NCBI RefSeq assembly: GCF_002014985.1
Contig: NZ_MUXU01000034.1
Location: 1 to 64,000 of the forward strand
Length of the DNA stretch: 64,000 bases
DNA from: Moraxella caviae
GTDB lineage: Bacteria; Pseudomonadota; Gammaproteobacteria; Pseudomonadales; Moraxellaceae
Reading direction: 5' to 3'
Under the pieces are notes generated by a model. That model saw nothing but the letters and a program-made list of their open reading frames with translations, was not told where the DNA came from and made no database searches. Both the position numbers and the translations under genes were made by a program. Of the stretch, positions 6,680 through 16,200 are shown piece after piece (position 1 is the stretch's first letter; each line of letters starts with the position of its first letter).

Positions 6680-8829
6680 CACCCCACCCTTGGCAGCGCA
6701 AGTCCTGTCAGGCGTACGGTTGGTTGGCTTAAAGACTGGCGTAAGGCGCTGTCGGTGCTGTAAATGCGCACGCCCGTTTTGGCGCGTGTTACGGCGGTGT
6801 AAAGCAGTTCTTGCGACAGCAGGCGTGCATTGGTATCATCAAAAACAATCGCCACCGTACCAAATTCTGAGCCTTGCGATTTGTGCGTGGTGATGGCATA
6901 AGCGGTCTTGACGGTGTCGCCAGATAAGAGCGCACTGCGTACGCACAGCACGTCATCGCCCACAAAATACACGCCCAGCCCACGCCCATCGTACAGACAA
7001 ATCCCCACATCGCCATTATATAAGCCTAAATCGTAGCGGTTGGTTTGCACCATCACCACGCGCCCATGATACCAAGGCGAAGTGCTTGGGCGAGTGTTTA
7101 AAAATTCACGATGGCAGCGCGCCAAATAAGCGTTAATCAGCTCATCACCAAAATCTGTGCCGTGCGCCGCCGTCAAAATGCGGTGCTGATTGAGCGTATC
7201 GGTAAGCGCGCGCACCGCTTCGTATTGCTCATCTTGCGATAAATGGCGAAATTGCGCCAACAGCTTGCCCGTTTGTTTAAAATAATCGGTATAAGACTCG
7301 CTCAGCTGCTTGTAAAATTTATCTTTACTGGCAGCATCCAGCGGCGTGTGCGCAAAGGACGTAAAATGCAGCTCAGGCTCACTTGCCAACAACTCAAGCG
7401 CTTGGACGAATTTTTGCTCGCCATCACCTTTGTCATTGATAAGACGTGCCAACTTACCCACGCCAGAGCCATCATCAAAGCGTCTTGACTGGATAAGATT
7501 GGTGCGGTTGTCAGTCAGTGCGTCCAGTTGGCATAAATCCGCCAGCACCGCGCCTGCTTCCACCGCTGCCAGCTGATTGGCATCGCCAAGCAAAATCAGC
7601 CGCGCGCCTGTCTTGATGGCGGCAAACAGCTGCTCGGCAAGCGCCACACCCAGCATGGAAACTTCATCAATAATCACCACATCATAGCCAAGCGGCGCAC
7701 GCTCGTCATAGCGTGGCTTACCGTGCTTGCCAATGCCCAAAAGGCGATGAATGGTTTTCGGCTCTGGCAAATCAAATTCTGCTGTGGGTAAGGCAGCTTG
7801 CAAAGATTCACTCATGCGCTGAGCCGCCTTGCCTGTGGGTGCAGCAAGTGCCAACGACAAATCAGGATTGCTTTGGTGCAGTGCCAGCACAATTTGCGCC
7901 ACCGTAAAAGTCTTGCCCGTACCGGGACCGCCTGTGATGATACTAAACGCCTGCTTTGCCACCATGCGCACGGCAGCACGTTGCTCGGCATTAAGTACAG
8001 ACGGTAAATTCTGCGCATCAAACTCGCCAACCTGCGCCTGCTTAATGCGCCAAACGTGCGCCAAAAGCTGTCTTTCGGCTTGCCAAGTGCGCGCTTCCCA
8101 AAAATGCAGCACATCGCCCAAACGCTGATATTTAAGCGGTGCGGTGCGTTTTATCGTGCCAAAATTTGCCAAATTTGCTGTATCGTCAATTTCACGGCTA
8201 TCCGCCCCACCAAAATCTGCCGTGCCAAAAAACGGATTATCCACAAGCAAAGCGCAAAACTCATCAAAGCCATCGTGCGCACCAACGGTAGGGATTTTAT
8301 GGCGCAAAAAATAGTAAGTACGCAGTAATAACAAAAGCAGTGCTTCGTCATCATCAAGCTGAACAGCCTTGTCAGCCGTACCTAGATTTTGGGCGAATAA
8401 GCGAAATCGTGCGCACGCCTGCTTGGTATAACGCTCCAAATCCTGCGGCGCACAACTATCCATGCCTGCCAAAATCTGAGCATAAAAGTCATGCTCGCCA
8501 AGCGCACTGCCAAAAAAACGCTCACCAAAATAAGTAAAAATCGGCAACAGCAAAGCCGCGCGCCAGCCTGTCAGTTGCCAGTTGGTGTCAGTGTTTGGCG
8601 CGGGTTTGTCATCGTGAGTAGGCTTTGCTTGCAAAACAGTCTTATCGTTTGCCGATAAGCTAAACAACGTATGCCCTTCACCAAGGGCTTGCGTGCAGGC
8701 GAACTGTACGGCATAAAACAGCTGAATTTGCGCTTTTTGGGGTTTGTGCGCAGTGGCAACCGCTTGATACCAATCGGCATGAGTGTTCATGCGTCTTATC
8801 AAATATTGACTGATGGCGTGAGTGTTCAT
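6679..8829 (-). CDS. recD: Exodeoxyribonuclease V, alpha subunit
   Basis: The 5'-3' helicase subunit of RecBCD, which unwinds and degrades double-strand ends and loads RecA at Chi sites. 716 residues, somewhat longer than E. coli RecD (608). Superfamily 1 motifs are clear: Walker A GGPGTGKT at residues 300-307, motif II VVIIDEVSMLG, motif III LILLGDANQLAAVEAGAVL, and the C-terminal AYAITTHKSQGSEF and LYTAVTRAKTGVRIY. The N-terminal 270 residues are the RecB-contact region. The first codons contain a small repeat (MNTHA at residue 1 and NTHA at 15), so the true start could be either Met. It is the last large gene of the recC-recB-recD block, 77 bases after recB. Confidence 0.95.
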   Translation of the reverse strand: MNTHAISQYLIRRMNTHADWYQAVATAHKPQKAQIQLFYAVQFACTQALGEGHTLFSLSANDKTVLQAKPTHDDKPAPNTDTNWQLTGWRAALLLPIFTYFGERFFGSALGEHDFYAQILAGMDSCAPQDLERYTKQACARFRLFAQNLGTADKAVQLDDDEALLLLLLRTYYFLRHKIPTVGAHDGFDEFCALLVDNPFFGTADFGGADSREIDDTANLANFGTIKRTAPLKYQRLGDVLHFWEARTWQAERQLLAHVWRIKQAQVGEFDAQNLPSVLNAEQRAAVRMVAKQAFSIITGGPGTGKTFTVAQIVLALHQSNPDLSLALAAPTGKAAQRMSESLQAALPTAEFDLPEPKTIHRLLGIGKHGKPRYDERAPLGYDVVIIDEVSMLGVALAEQLFAAIKTGARLILLGDANQLAAVEAGAVLADLCQLDALTDNRTNLIQSRRFDDGSGVGKLARLINDKGDGEQKFVQALELLASEPELHFTSFAHTPLDAASKDKFYKQLSESYTDYFKQTGKLLAQFRHLSQDEQYEAVRALTDTLNQHRILTAAHGTDFGDELINAYLARCHREFLNTRPSTSPWYHGRVVMVQTNRYDLGLYNGDVGICLYDGRGLGVYFVGDDVLCVRSALLSGDTVKTAYAITTHKSQGSEFGTVAIVFDDTNARLLSQELLYTAVTRAKTGVRIYSTDSALRQSLSQPTVRLTGLALPRVG

Positions 8830-8906
8830 AAACGTATCTTTTTTAAGTTTTTCTTAATAATTTAATGGCTTGCGCTGGTGATTTTGCACAGGCTTGATTG
8901 CCAAAG

Positions 8907-11900
8907 TTAATCAAATAACTCGTCCAACGCCAAAACCAGCGGCAGTGGCACTTGCCATACCAGCCGCCCAAACTGCGATTGCGTTTTGGTTTCAGGCGAT
9001 TTTTTGAGTTCTGCGCTGTTGTTATTCAGATTGTCGTTATTCAAGCCGTTATCCAAACCACTACCCAAACCACTATCTAAGCCACGCAAAAACACATATT
9101 CCACCGCGCCCAAATAGCGTGCTTCATTGCCCACATAATCCTTGATACGCAGGCGCAACAAGCGGTGCAGCGCCACTTGATAAATTGCCGCTTGCAGCCA
9201 ATAGCCCGCCTTGTCCATCGCTTCTGTCAGCGCATCTTGCTGATAATCTTGCGGCGTGCTGCCCAAAAAATTGGACTTATAATCCACCACATAAAACTTG
9301 CCTGCGCACTCGTACAGCAAGTCAATCTCCCCACTTAAATGACGATACCACGCAGGCGTGCCAGCGTCCACATCATCAAGGCGCACAGGGCGATCGCTAT
9401 GCGCTTCAAAGGCGGCGTTTAGCCCAGCAATGCTGAAATTTTTGCCAAGTCCTAATAAAAATTTCATCTCACGCGCACTGTTTTGGGCGTTTAGCTTGGC
9501 AAGCACCGCCCCAGAAGCGGCAAATTCACCCCAAGCTGTCGCCATAATCCAAGCAATCAGTGCTTTGTGCATAGAATCATCAACGCCAAAATCAGGCGCA
9601 CTGCCCTTGCCCATCAAGGTTTGCGCTTGGGCTTTTTGGCTGAGCAATTCTACTGGCAAATTCAGCGTGCGCACCGTTCTGTCAATGGTTTGGCTGACGT
9701 GTTTTTCATCGCCAAAGTCTGCCGATTCTAGCACTTGGTGTAAAAACGTGCCGATGTTTGCCCCGCGCGGCAAGCGATAACGAATGTCATCAGTTGGCAC
9801 AGGCGCAGGCAAATCTTGCTCGCCAAGTGCTGCGATGTCATCATAATCAGGCGTGCTCGCCAAATGCACGGCGCTGTTTTGGCTGGTGTTTTGGGCGTGT
9901 GCGTGGTGCGCATTGAGTGCGGTGAAACTTGTTTTTTGTGCGCCATAAAACGACTGTACAGGCAAAACCTGCGCCCAGTCGGCATAGGCGATGGGCAAGG
10001 CGTTTAAGCTGGTTTGCTGATAAGCCGCCTTGCACAGTGGCGTATCATCGTCAAGCACAATCCAGTCCATTACGTCCGCCAAACGCTCAGGCAAAGCCAG
10101 CTCTTTTTGCGCACTTTCCAGCCATAAAAACAGCGCACGCTTATCAAGGCTCTCATTTTTGGCGGCATCACAGCCCACCACAAAGGTCTGCTCACTGGCT
10201 CTGGTGAGTGCCACATAGCCTAATCTGCGCTCTTCGTCCACGCTTTCGGCATCGTTGAGATTTTTGTAGAAATCCTTAACAATCTGCTGGTTATTGTCGA
10301 TTTTATCAGGCGTTGGCGAAATGCGTCTGGTGAAATTTTCATCGCTATAAGGATAAAAATTTTCCCGATTAAGCATGGGTTTTTTATCCAAACCAAAAAC
10401 GTACACGATGGGAAATTCTAAGCCTTTTGAGCCATGAATGGTCATCAAATTCACGCCCAGCTCGCTTGGCAGGGGGCGACGCAAATATTGCTCTGGCGTA
10501 TCGGACGCCGCTTGAGCGATTTGCTCGTCAAACCAAGCCAAAAGCCGCACTTCGCTTGGCATGGACTGCGCACTGATGATTTCGGTGAGTTGCCATAAAT
10601 CCGCCACATAACGCTCGCCATGCGTAGCAGTCGTCAGCCACAGGCTTTCTTGCTCTTCTGGTGCAGCGTTTGTGGGCGTTTGACGCAAAGGATTTGTCAT
10701 CAAGGCGAAATTAAGCGCATTTGCCACACCAAAGCGTTGCCAGCGTTCACGCACTTTTTGCAAATAGCTTAGCACTTGCACCCAAGCGTCTGGATTTATG
10801 CTTGAATTTAAATTTGCGCTTGAATGTGCGTTTGAATTTTGCTCGTCCGTCTGCGATTTTGGCGTTTTTTCATCTTGGGCAAGCTGCATTGCCGCCACAT
10901 CATCAAGCGTCAAACCAAACAAGCCAGAAGTCAAAAGGCTGCTCACCGTATCAGCTGCACCATCAAGGCACGCCAATAAAAGCGTGCGCACGTCATCGGC
11001 AGCTGGCGTATGAAAAACGCTGCTTTCTTTGGCGGCGGCAGACGGAATGTTCAGCCAATCCAGCGCGTCTTTCATCTGCGCCAAATCCGTGCGTGAGCGT
11101 GCCAAAAACGCCAAATCCTGCGGTAAAATTTGCCGCGCGTTTGCGCCATCTTGAATGCGGTGTCCGTCTTGCAGCAAGCTGTTCATGTGCATGGCAATCA
11201 GCTCGTGTTCGCTGTACTCTGCCTGCTTGTCGTACTTGATGTTTAGCACTGCCAAAGGTGATGTGCCAAGCGCTGCGCCTGTGGTCTCGCCTGTTTGCCA
11301 AGACAGCCTTTTGTCGGTGTTGTGCGCGGTGATTGGCTGATAAAAAATGTTCGTGCCAAGATAGGCGTGATTATGATGCTCTGACGCACCACTGTTGGCA
11401 AACCATTCATTCAGCGCATGAATCAGCGCAGCATTTGAGCGGCGATTGACCGTCAAAGTTAAGTCTTGATTGATTAAGTTTTTCTTAATAATATTCCCAG
11501 AATTTTCGGTCAGATTTTCACCAAAACCGCCATCCCTATCATTGCCAAAATCGCCATCATCACGCACTGTTTGCTTGGTGCTGCCGAGCGCTTTCATGGC
11601 GTTATAATTGGTTACATCGCCACCACGAAAGCGGTAAATTGCTTGTTTTGGGTCGCCAACCAACAATAAAAATCCACGCGTTTTGCCGTTTTTGGCGTCC
11701 ATTTTTAAGGCGTTCAAATACACTTCTTGAATGAGCGTAACCTGCGCACCATTGACGTCCTGCGCTTCATCAATCAAGGCGACAGGATATTGATGGCGTA
11801 TGTGGCGTGCGATGTTTGGGTTGGTTTTTAGTGCTTGATTTAGCCTATCTATTTGCAGGCTGAATGTGGTTTTGCCAAGCGTTTCTAGCACTGCGCCAAG

Positions 11901-13133
11901 TTTTTGTTGTACCAGCACAGCAAGTTTTTGATATAAAGACTGCTGATAAGCTGTGCGAATGTGCGTCAATGATTGGCAAGCGTTCACCAAGCGCACAAGC
12001 ACATCCATCACCGTTTCAAACCGTGCCTTATCAGCGTCTTTTGCACCCTTTTTAAAGGCGGTTTCACTGTTAAGTTTTCCTTCATTATAGGTCTTGATAA
12101 GATTGGCAAGCCATTTGTTCTGCGCTTCGTTGGTGTGATTGGTGAATGCCGCGCCATGCTCGCCCATGAGCGACAACACCGCAGGCAGCTCGTGCAAGGA
12201 TTTTTGCCATGTGGCACGCTGGGCAACACCCAAAGTTTTTAGGCTTTCAATATCAAAAAAATCCGCCACGCTGGATAAATCCGCCTTCGCCACATCGCCA
12301 AAAGCCGCCTGCGCCTGCAGTACGTCTTCATCGTTTGGCACGCTGATGTCGTCAATCGGCACGCCAAAAAACTGCAGCGGCAAGCTGATGGCGCTTTCGG
12401 CAGCGTCTACGTCTTGCAAGACTTTTAAATCGTCCTTTAACAGCGCATATAAATTCGGCTGGCTGAGCAGGCGTGAATGCTCGGCACGCAGCTCATCATG
12501 TAAAATGGCACGCACTACATCGCGCGTTTGATTGGTGATTTCGGTTTCGCTTTTATGCCCGATTTCAGCGGCAAATTCTCGCAGCCACTTTTGCGCTAGG
12601 CTATCAAGCGTACCAATGAACAGCTTGTCCAGCGTGGCAAGTAAAAGCTGCGCGCGTGATTTGGCAAGCTCTGGCGCACGCGGCTCAGCACTGGTGAGCA
12701 GCACGCCCAGCAAATGCCGATTGATGGGGTCATCGCTGTCAGCAATGCCTGCGGTTTTGGCAGCTTGGCAAATTTCGTCCAAAATGGCGTCAAGTTTGGC
12801 TTGCTTGTCGTCATCATTGTTAAGTTTTTCTAATAAAAACCACTCAGGATTTTCGCCACGCATCAGCACCAGCCACGACACATAGCGGTAAAAATTGGCA
12901 AGGCGTGCGTGAATGCGTTCTTGCATTTCTGCCGCCGCCGCCTTGGTAAACGTGGTGGCGATGATTTGCTCTGGCGCATACTTTTCTTCTATCAATAAGC
13001 GCAGCAAAATCCCTGTCAGCGTCCATGTCTTACCTGTGCCAGCGGACGCTTCTATCAAATAGCCGCCCTTAAGCGAACACGCCAAAGCTGGCGGCAAGTT
13101 TTGAGCAATTTGTGTGTTTGGTGATGTTGTCAT
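8907..13133 (-). CDS. recB: Exodeoxyribonuclease V, beta subunit
   Basis: The 3'-5' helicase and nuclease subunit of RecBCD. 1408 residues (E. coli about 1180). The UvrD/Rep-type Walker A is AGTGKT at residues 31-36, followed by TTFTKAAAAEMQERI. Motif II is VALIDEAQDVNG and motif III LLVGDPKQAIYRFRGGD. Later motifs are NLMTIHGSKGLEFPIVYVFG and GYVALTRASEQTFV. The C-terminal nuclease domain has GTFLHQVLE, GEIDLLYE and VVDYKSNFLG, with the metal-binding Asp and Lys intact. The extra length comes from low-complexity linkers, for example a Gly/Leu/Asp/Asn repeat near the C-terminus (encoded about 9000-9090) and an Asn/Ser-rich stretch (about 10790-10860). It sits between recC (81 bases upstream) and recD, with no ptrA in between. 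Confidence 0.96.
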   Translation of the reverse strand: MTTSPNTQIAQNLPPALACSLKGGYLIEASAGTGKTWTLTGILLRLLIEEKYAPEQIIATTFTKAAAAEMQERIHARLANFYRYVSWLVLMRGENPEWFLLEKLNNDDDKQAKLDAILDEICQAAKTAGIADSDDPINRHLLGVLLTSAEPRAPELAKSRAQLLLATLDKLFIGTLDSLAQKWLREFAAEIGHKSETEITNQTRDVVRAILHDELRAEHSRLLSQPNLYALLKDDLKVLQDVDAAESAISLPLQFFGVPIDDISVPNDEDVLQAQAAFGDVAKADLSSVADFFDIESLKTLGVAQRATWQKSLHELPAVLSLMGEHGAAFTNHTNEAQNKWLANLIKTYNEGKLNSETAFKKGAKDADKARFETVMDVLVRLVNACQSLTHIRTAYQQSLYQKLAVLVQQKLGAVLETLGKTTFSLQIDRLNQALKTNPNIARHIRHQYPVALIDEAQDVNGAQVTLIQEVYLNALKMDAKNGKTRGFLLLVGDPKQAIYRFRGGDVTNYNAMKALGSTKQTVRDDGDFGNDRDGGFGENLTENSGNIIKKNLINQDLTLTVNRRSNAALIHALNEWFANSGASEHHNHAYLGTNIFYQPITAHNTDKRLSWQTGETTGAALGTSPLAVLNIKYDKQAEYSEHELIAMHMNSLLQDGHRIQDGANARQILPQDLAFLARSRTDLAQMKDALDWLNIPSAAAKESSVFHTPAADDVRTLLLACLDGAADTVSSLLTSGLFGLTLDDVAAMQLAQDEKTPKSQTDEQNSNAHSSANLNSSINPDAWVQVLSYLQKVRERWQRFGVANALNFALMTNPLRQTPTNAAPEEQESLWLTTATHGERYVADLWQLTEIISAQSMPSEVRLLAWFDEQIAQAASDTPEQYLRRPLPSELGVNLMTIHGSKGLEFPIVYVFGLDKKPMLNRENFYPYSDENFTRRISPTPDKIDNNQQIVKDFYKNLNDAESVDEERRLGYVALTRASEQTFVVGCDAAKNESLDKRALFLWLESAQKELALPERLADVMDWIVLDDDTPLCKAAYQQTSLNALPIAYADWAQVLPVQSFYGAQKTSFTALNAHHAHAQNTSQNSAVHLASTPDYDDIAALGEQDLPAPVPTDDIRYRLPRGANIGTFLHQVLESADFGDEKHVSQTIDRTVRTLNLPVELLSQKAQAQTLMGKGSAPDFGVDDSMHKALIAWIMATAWGEFAASGAVLAKLNAQNSAREMKFLLGLGKNFSIAGLNAAFEAHSDRPVRLDDVDAGTPAWYRHLSGEIDLLYECAGKFYVVDYKSNFLGSTPQDYQQDALTEAMDKAGYWLQAAIYQVALHRLLRLRIKDYVGNEARYLGAVEYVFLRGLDSGLGSGLDNGLNNDNLNNNSAELKKSPETKTQSQFGRLVWQVPLPLVLALDELFD

Positions 13134-13214
13134 GTTATTGATTGACTGTATAAATGGTGGTTAAATTTTGCGTAGTTTATTGATTTTATTTAAGTTTTAC
13201 AATCTAAGTTTCTG

Positions 13215-16200
13215 TTATTCTGCCAAGTCATCGTCCAGCGATGAAATGCAATCAAGCAGCGATTGATATAAGATTTTCGCCAATGGCGATACCGCTTGCA
13301 AGGCGACAATCGGGTCGGTGTCGCCAAGCAGCGTCTGCCATGTGGGGTGATGGGCGCAGTTATCAAACACAGGCATACCAAAACTTACGTTCGCCCATTT
13401 TTTAATCTGGGCATCGCTTTGATAATCAAAATTTTCACCGCCATCATGCTGAGCAATTTGCAAGGCGGTTTGTGGCGTGAGCGCAATCGGCACCTGCTTG
13501 CAAATCTGCGCAAAAATCAGCCACATGGCAAGCTCGGCATTCGCTCGCTCATATTCCACAGGCGCAAATCGTACGGTATTTGTAAGCTCCGCCACGCTGC
13601 CGCCATCTTTTTTAAACTGCCAAATGCTCGTGCCTGCGCCTGTTTCCACGTCAGTTTGGCTCGTTTGGCGCACCGCCTGCCAGTACAAATGCATCAGCCA
13701 AAAGCGCAGCAAATGCTCGGCGCGCGTACTGCTGGGCGACAGCGACAGCCAAAGTTTTGCGCTGTGTTTGGTGCTGTCCATGCTTGCAGGCACACGCCCC
13801 ATTACAGACACAGGCGTATCACCCACCAGTAGGCGCAGGCGTGTTTCTTGGGTTGGACTGATGAGTGATGAAAATTTGTCGTGCGCTACACTTGCAATTT
13901 TGGCAGTGCCGTCAAGCGCATTTAGTCGTGTGGCGAAATTTTGCAAGTCGCTCGTCAGTTCGTCTACCGCCATTGCCAGTGCTTTATGGCGCATCACGCC
14001 AGCTGGCAGCAAGTTGCCAAAAGCAAATGCTTGCAAACTTGCATTTTTGCTTGCAGAATTTTTTGCGTTATCGCTTGCAATGCTATTTTTAGTACTTGCA
14101 ATTTTACCTGTGGTTTCGCTAGCAGTATCGCTTGCATTTTCTTGGCTTGCAATTTGCGTATTTGCAAGCGGCAAATCATCAAGCGCACCCATCGCCACTG
14201 CTTGCAATAAAGCGTCATTGAGCTGCCAATGTGCCAGCCCGTCAAGCGACAACGGCTCGTTTTGTTCATTTTCTGCCGTATCTGCTTGCTTAGGCAGGCG
14301 TAATTTGCCACGCAAAAACTGCACCGCAAGCGACTTGACCGCACGCACAATGTCGTCAATCTCGCAATGTGTAGGCAGTGTCATTTCAAGTGTGTCCAGC
14401 ATTTTTTGTAAATCATGCACTGAATGCTGTGCGCTTGCTGCCGCTTGCAGTGTATGAGCGATTTGATGAATGGTTTGCTCATCTGGCAAGGCAATGACTG
14501 GCTTGACAGGCGTATCGCTTGGGCTATCTAATAAGGCGCGCACCTGCTGCCAAAGCGGTGCAGGCGGCAAGTTTTGGCGTTGGCGTGCTTGGTATTGTGC
14601 CACCGCTTGCAACATTCGTGTCTGTGCTGCTGTTTTTAGCTCTTGCAAATCAAGCGATTTTTGCAAGTTATCCGTTTGCAATTTATTGTCTGGCAAGTCG
14701 TCTGCTGCTTGCACACCATCATTCTGATAAGCATTCGTTTCATAAAAAGCCGCTCGCTCAAAATCGCTGGCAGTATGCTCGCTCACCAAATAGCGCTCAA
14801 TCAGCGTGGGCATGATGTCGCTGATTGCACGGTGTATGGCGTGCTGCTCAATCAAATCATCGGCTTGCACAGCCGTATCTGCCGTGTGCCAATCGCCATC
14901 ATTTTTAAGAAATTCTAATAATTCTCCCACAGGCGATGCAGGCAAAAGCCGTGTTATGCCATCATTTGCCACGCCTTGATAAAAAATCAAACAATGCTCT
15001 TTGGCACACAATAAAGCGTCCAAAAACGCACCATTATCATCATCTTCGTTGTAGCGATCGCCACGTCTTTTAAGTCCTGCGCGCATCAAATCTAGACGCA
15101 CGCTTTTGTCTTGGCGTGGAAATGCCGCCAAATTCATCTCAAGCATGATAACCAGCCCAAACGGAATGCTGCGCACCGCCCCAAATCTGGCAAAGGTAAT
15201 CACACCAGATGGCTCGGCACTGATGGCTTGCTGACTGACCGCCTGCGCCAAACTCTCTAGCACAAATTGCAAACTTAGCCAAATGTCGTCCGTACGATGT
15301 GATGAATTTATATCAAGTACTTGATTTTGCTCGTGTTTTGTGCGTTGATAATTTTGGTTGGCACGCAAATTTGCCATCATGGCGTTTTTGGCTTCAAAAA
15401 TCGCACGCATGGCGGTGGTGTCTTTGAGCGGTGAAAAATAGCGATTGATGACGTCTTGTTCAATCTTGTCAAGCCACGTCTGCGCCCTGTCGGTCTTGGT
15501 AAAATCGTTTTGCAAATCACTCAGCCCTGCGTGAATTTTACTCAAAGCTGCGATGATGGCGCTGTCGGCAGGCGTTACGTCATCAAGCGGCAAACTCGCT
15601 TCGGCAAATTCACCGCCTTGCCACGTCAAAGGATACAGCAAATCATTGGGCGCGCCATCGCATGGCGTGAGCAGCCCCAGCACCAGCCGATCCAGCGCAT
15701 AGCTAAAAGTGTAGCGATAATCGGTGTCTTTTGCGTGCAAAGATTTCGCCAAATGCGCTTCGTCAAAGCCACGCTTAAATCCTGCCTTGTCCAGCAAATC
15801 TTTGGCACGCATGACGTCATCAAAGCTCAGCCCAAAACTTTCGTGCAGCGCAGGAATCATCAGCCATTCAAAAAACTCATCGCAACCAAAGCGAGCCAAA
15901 GGCGCACCTAAAAGCTGATAAAATCCTGTGATTGCTGCCATCAGCTCATCAATGCTTTTATCGCTAGTGCCTGTGATTTTGGCGGGCAAATACAGCCCGT
16001 CCATGCCGCGTCCTTCAGGAAACACCGCACGAATCACTTCTTGGGCGGCTGCCACGTCAGGCAGTAGCACCACTACGTCTGATAAATGACGCTCAGGCGT
16101 TTCGTTTAAGTAGCGTGCAATCATACGCCTTGCCAATTCCAGCTGGCGTTTTAGGCTGTGGCAAGCATGAATGGCAAGACTTGGCAAGCGTGTGCGATTG

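Noticed and set aside
6489..6893. 134-codon plus-strand frame
   Set aside because: Mostly antisense to recD. The smaller minus-strand ORF coupled to recD is a better explanation of the non-overlapping part.
13477..14457. 326-codon plus-strand frame inside recC
   Set aside because: A by-product of recC codon bias and its repeated segment. The composition is Ser/Ala/Cys-rich noise with no motif, and recC is clearly coding on the other strand.
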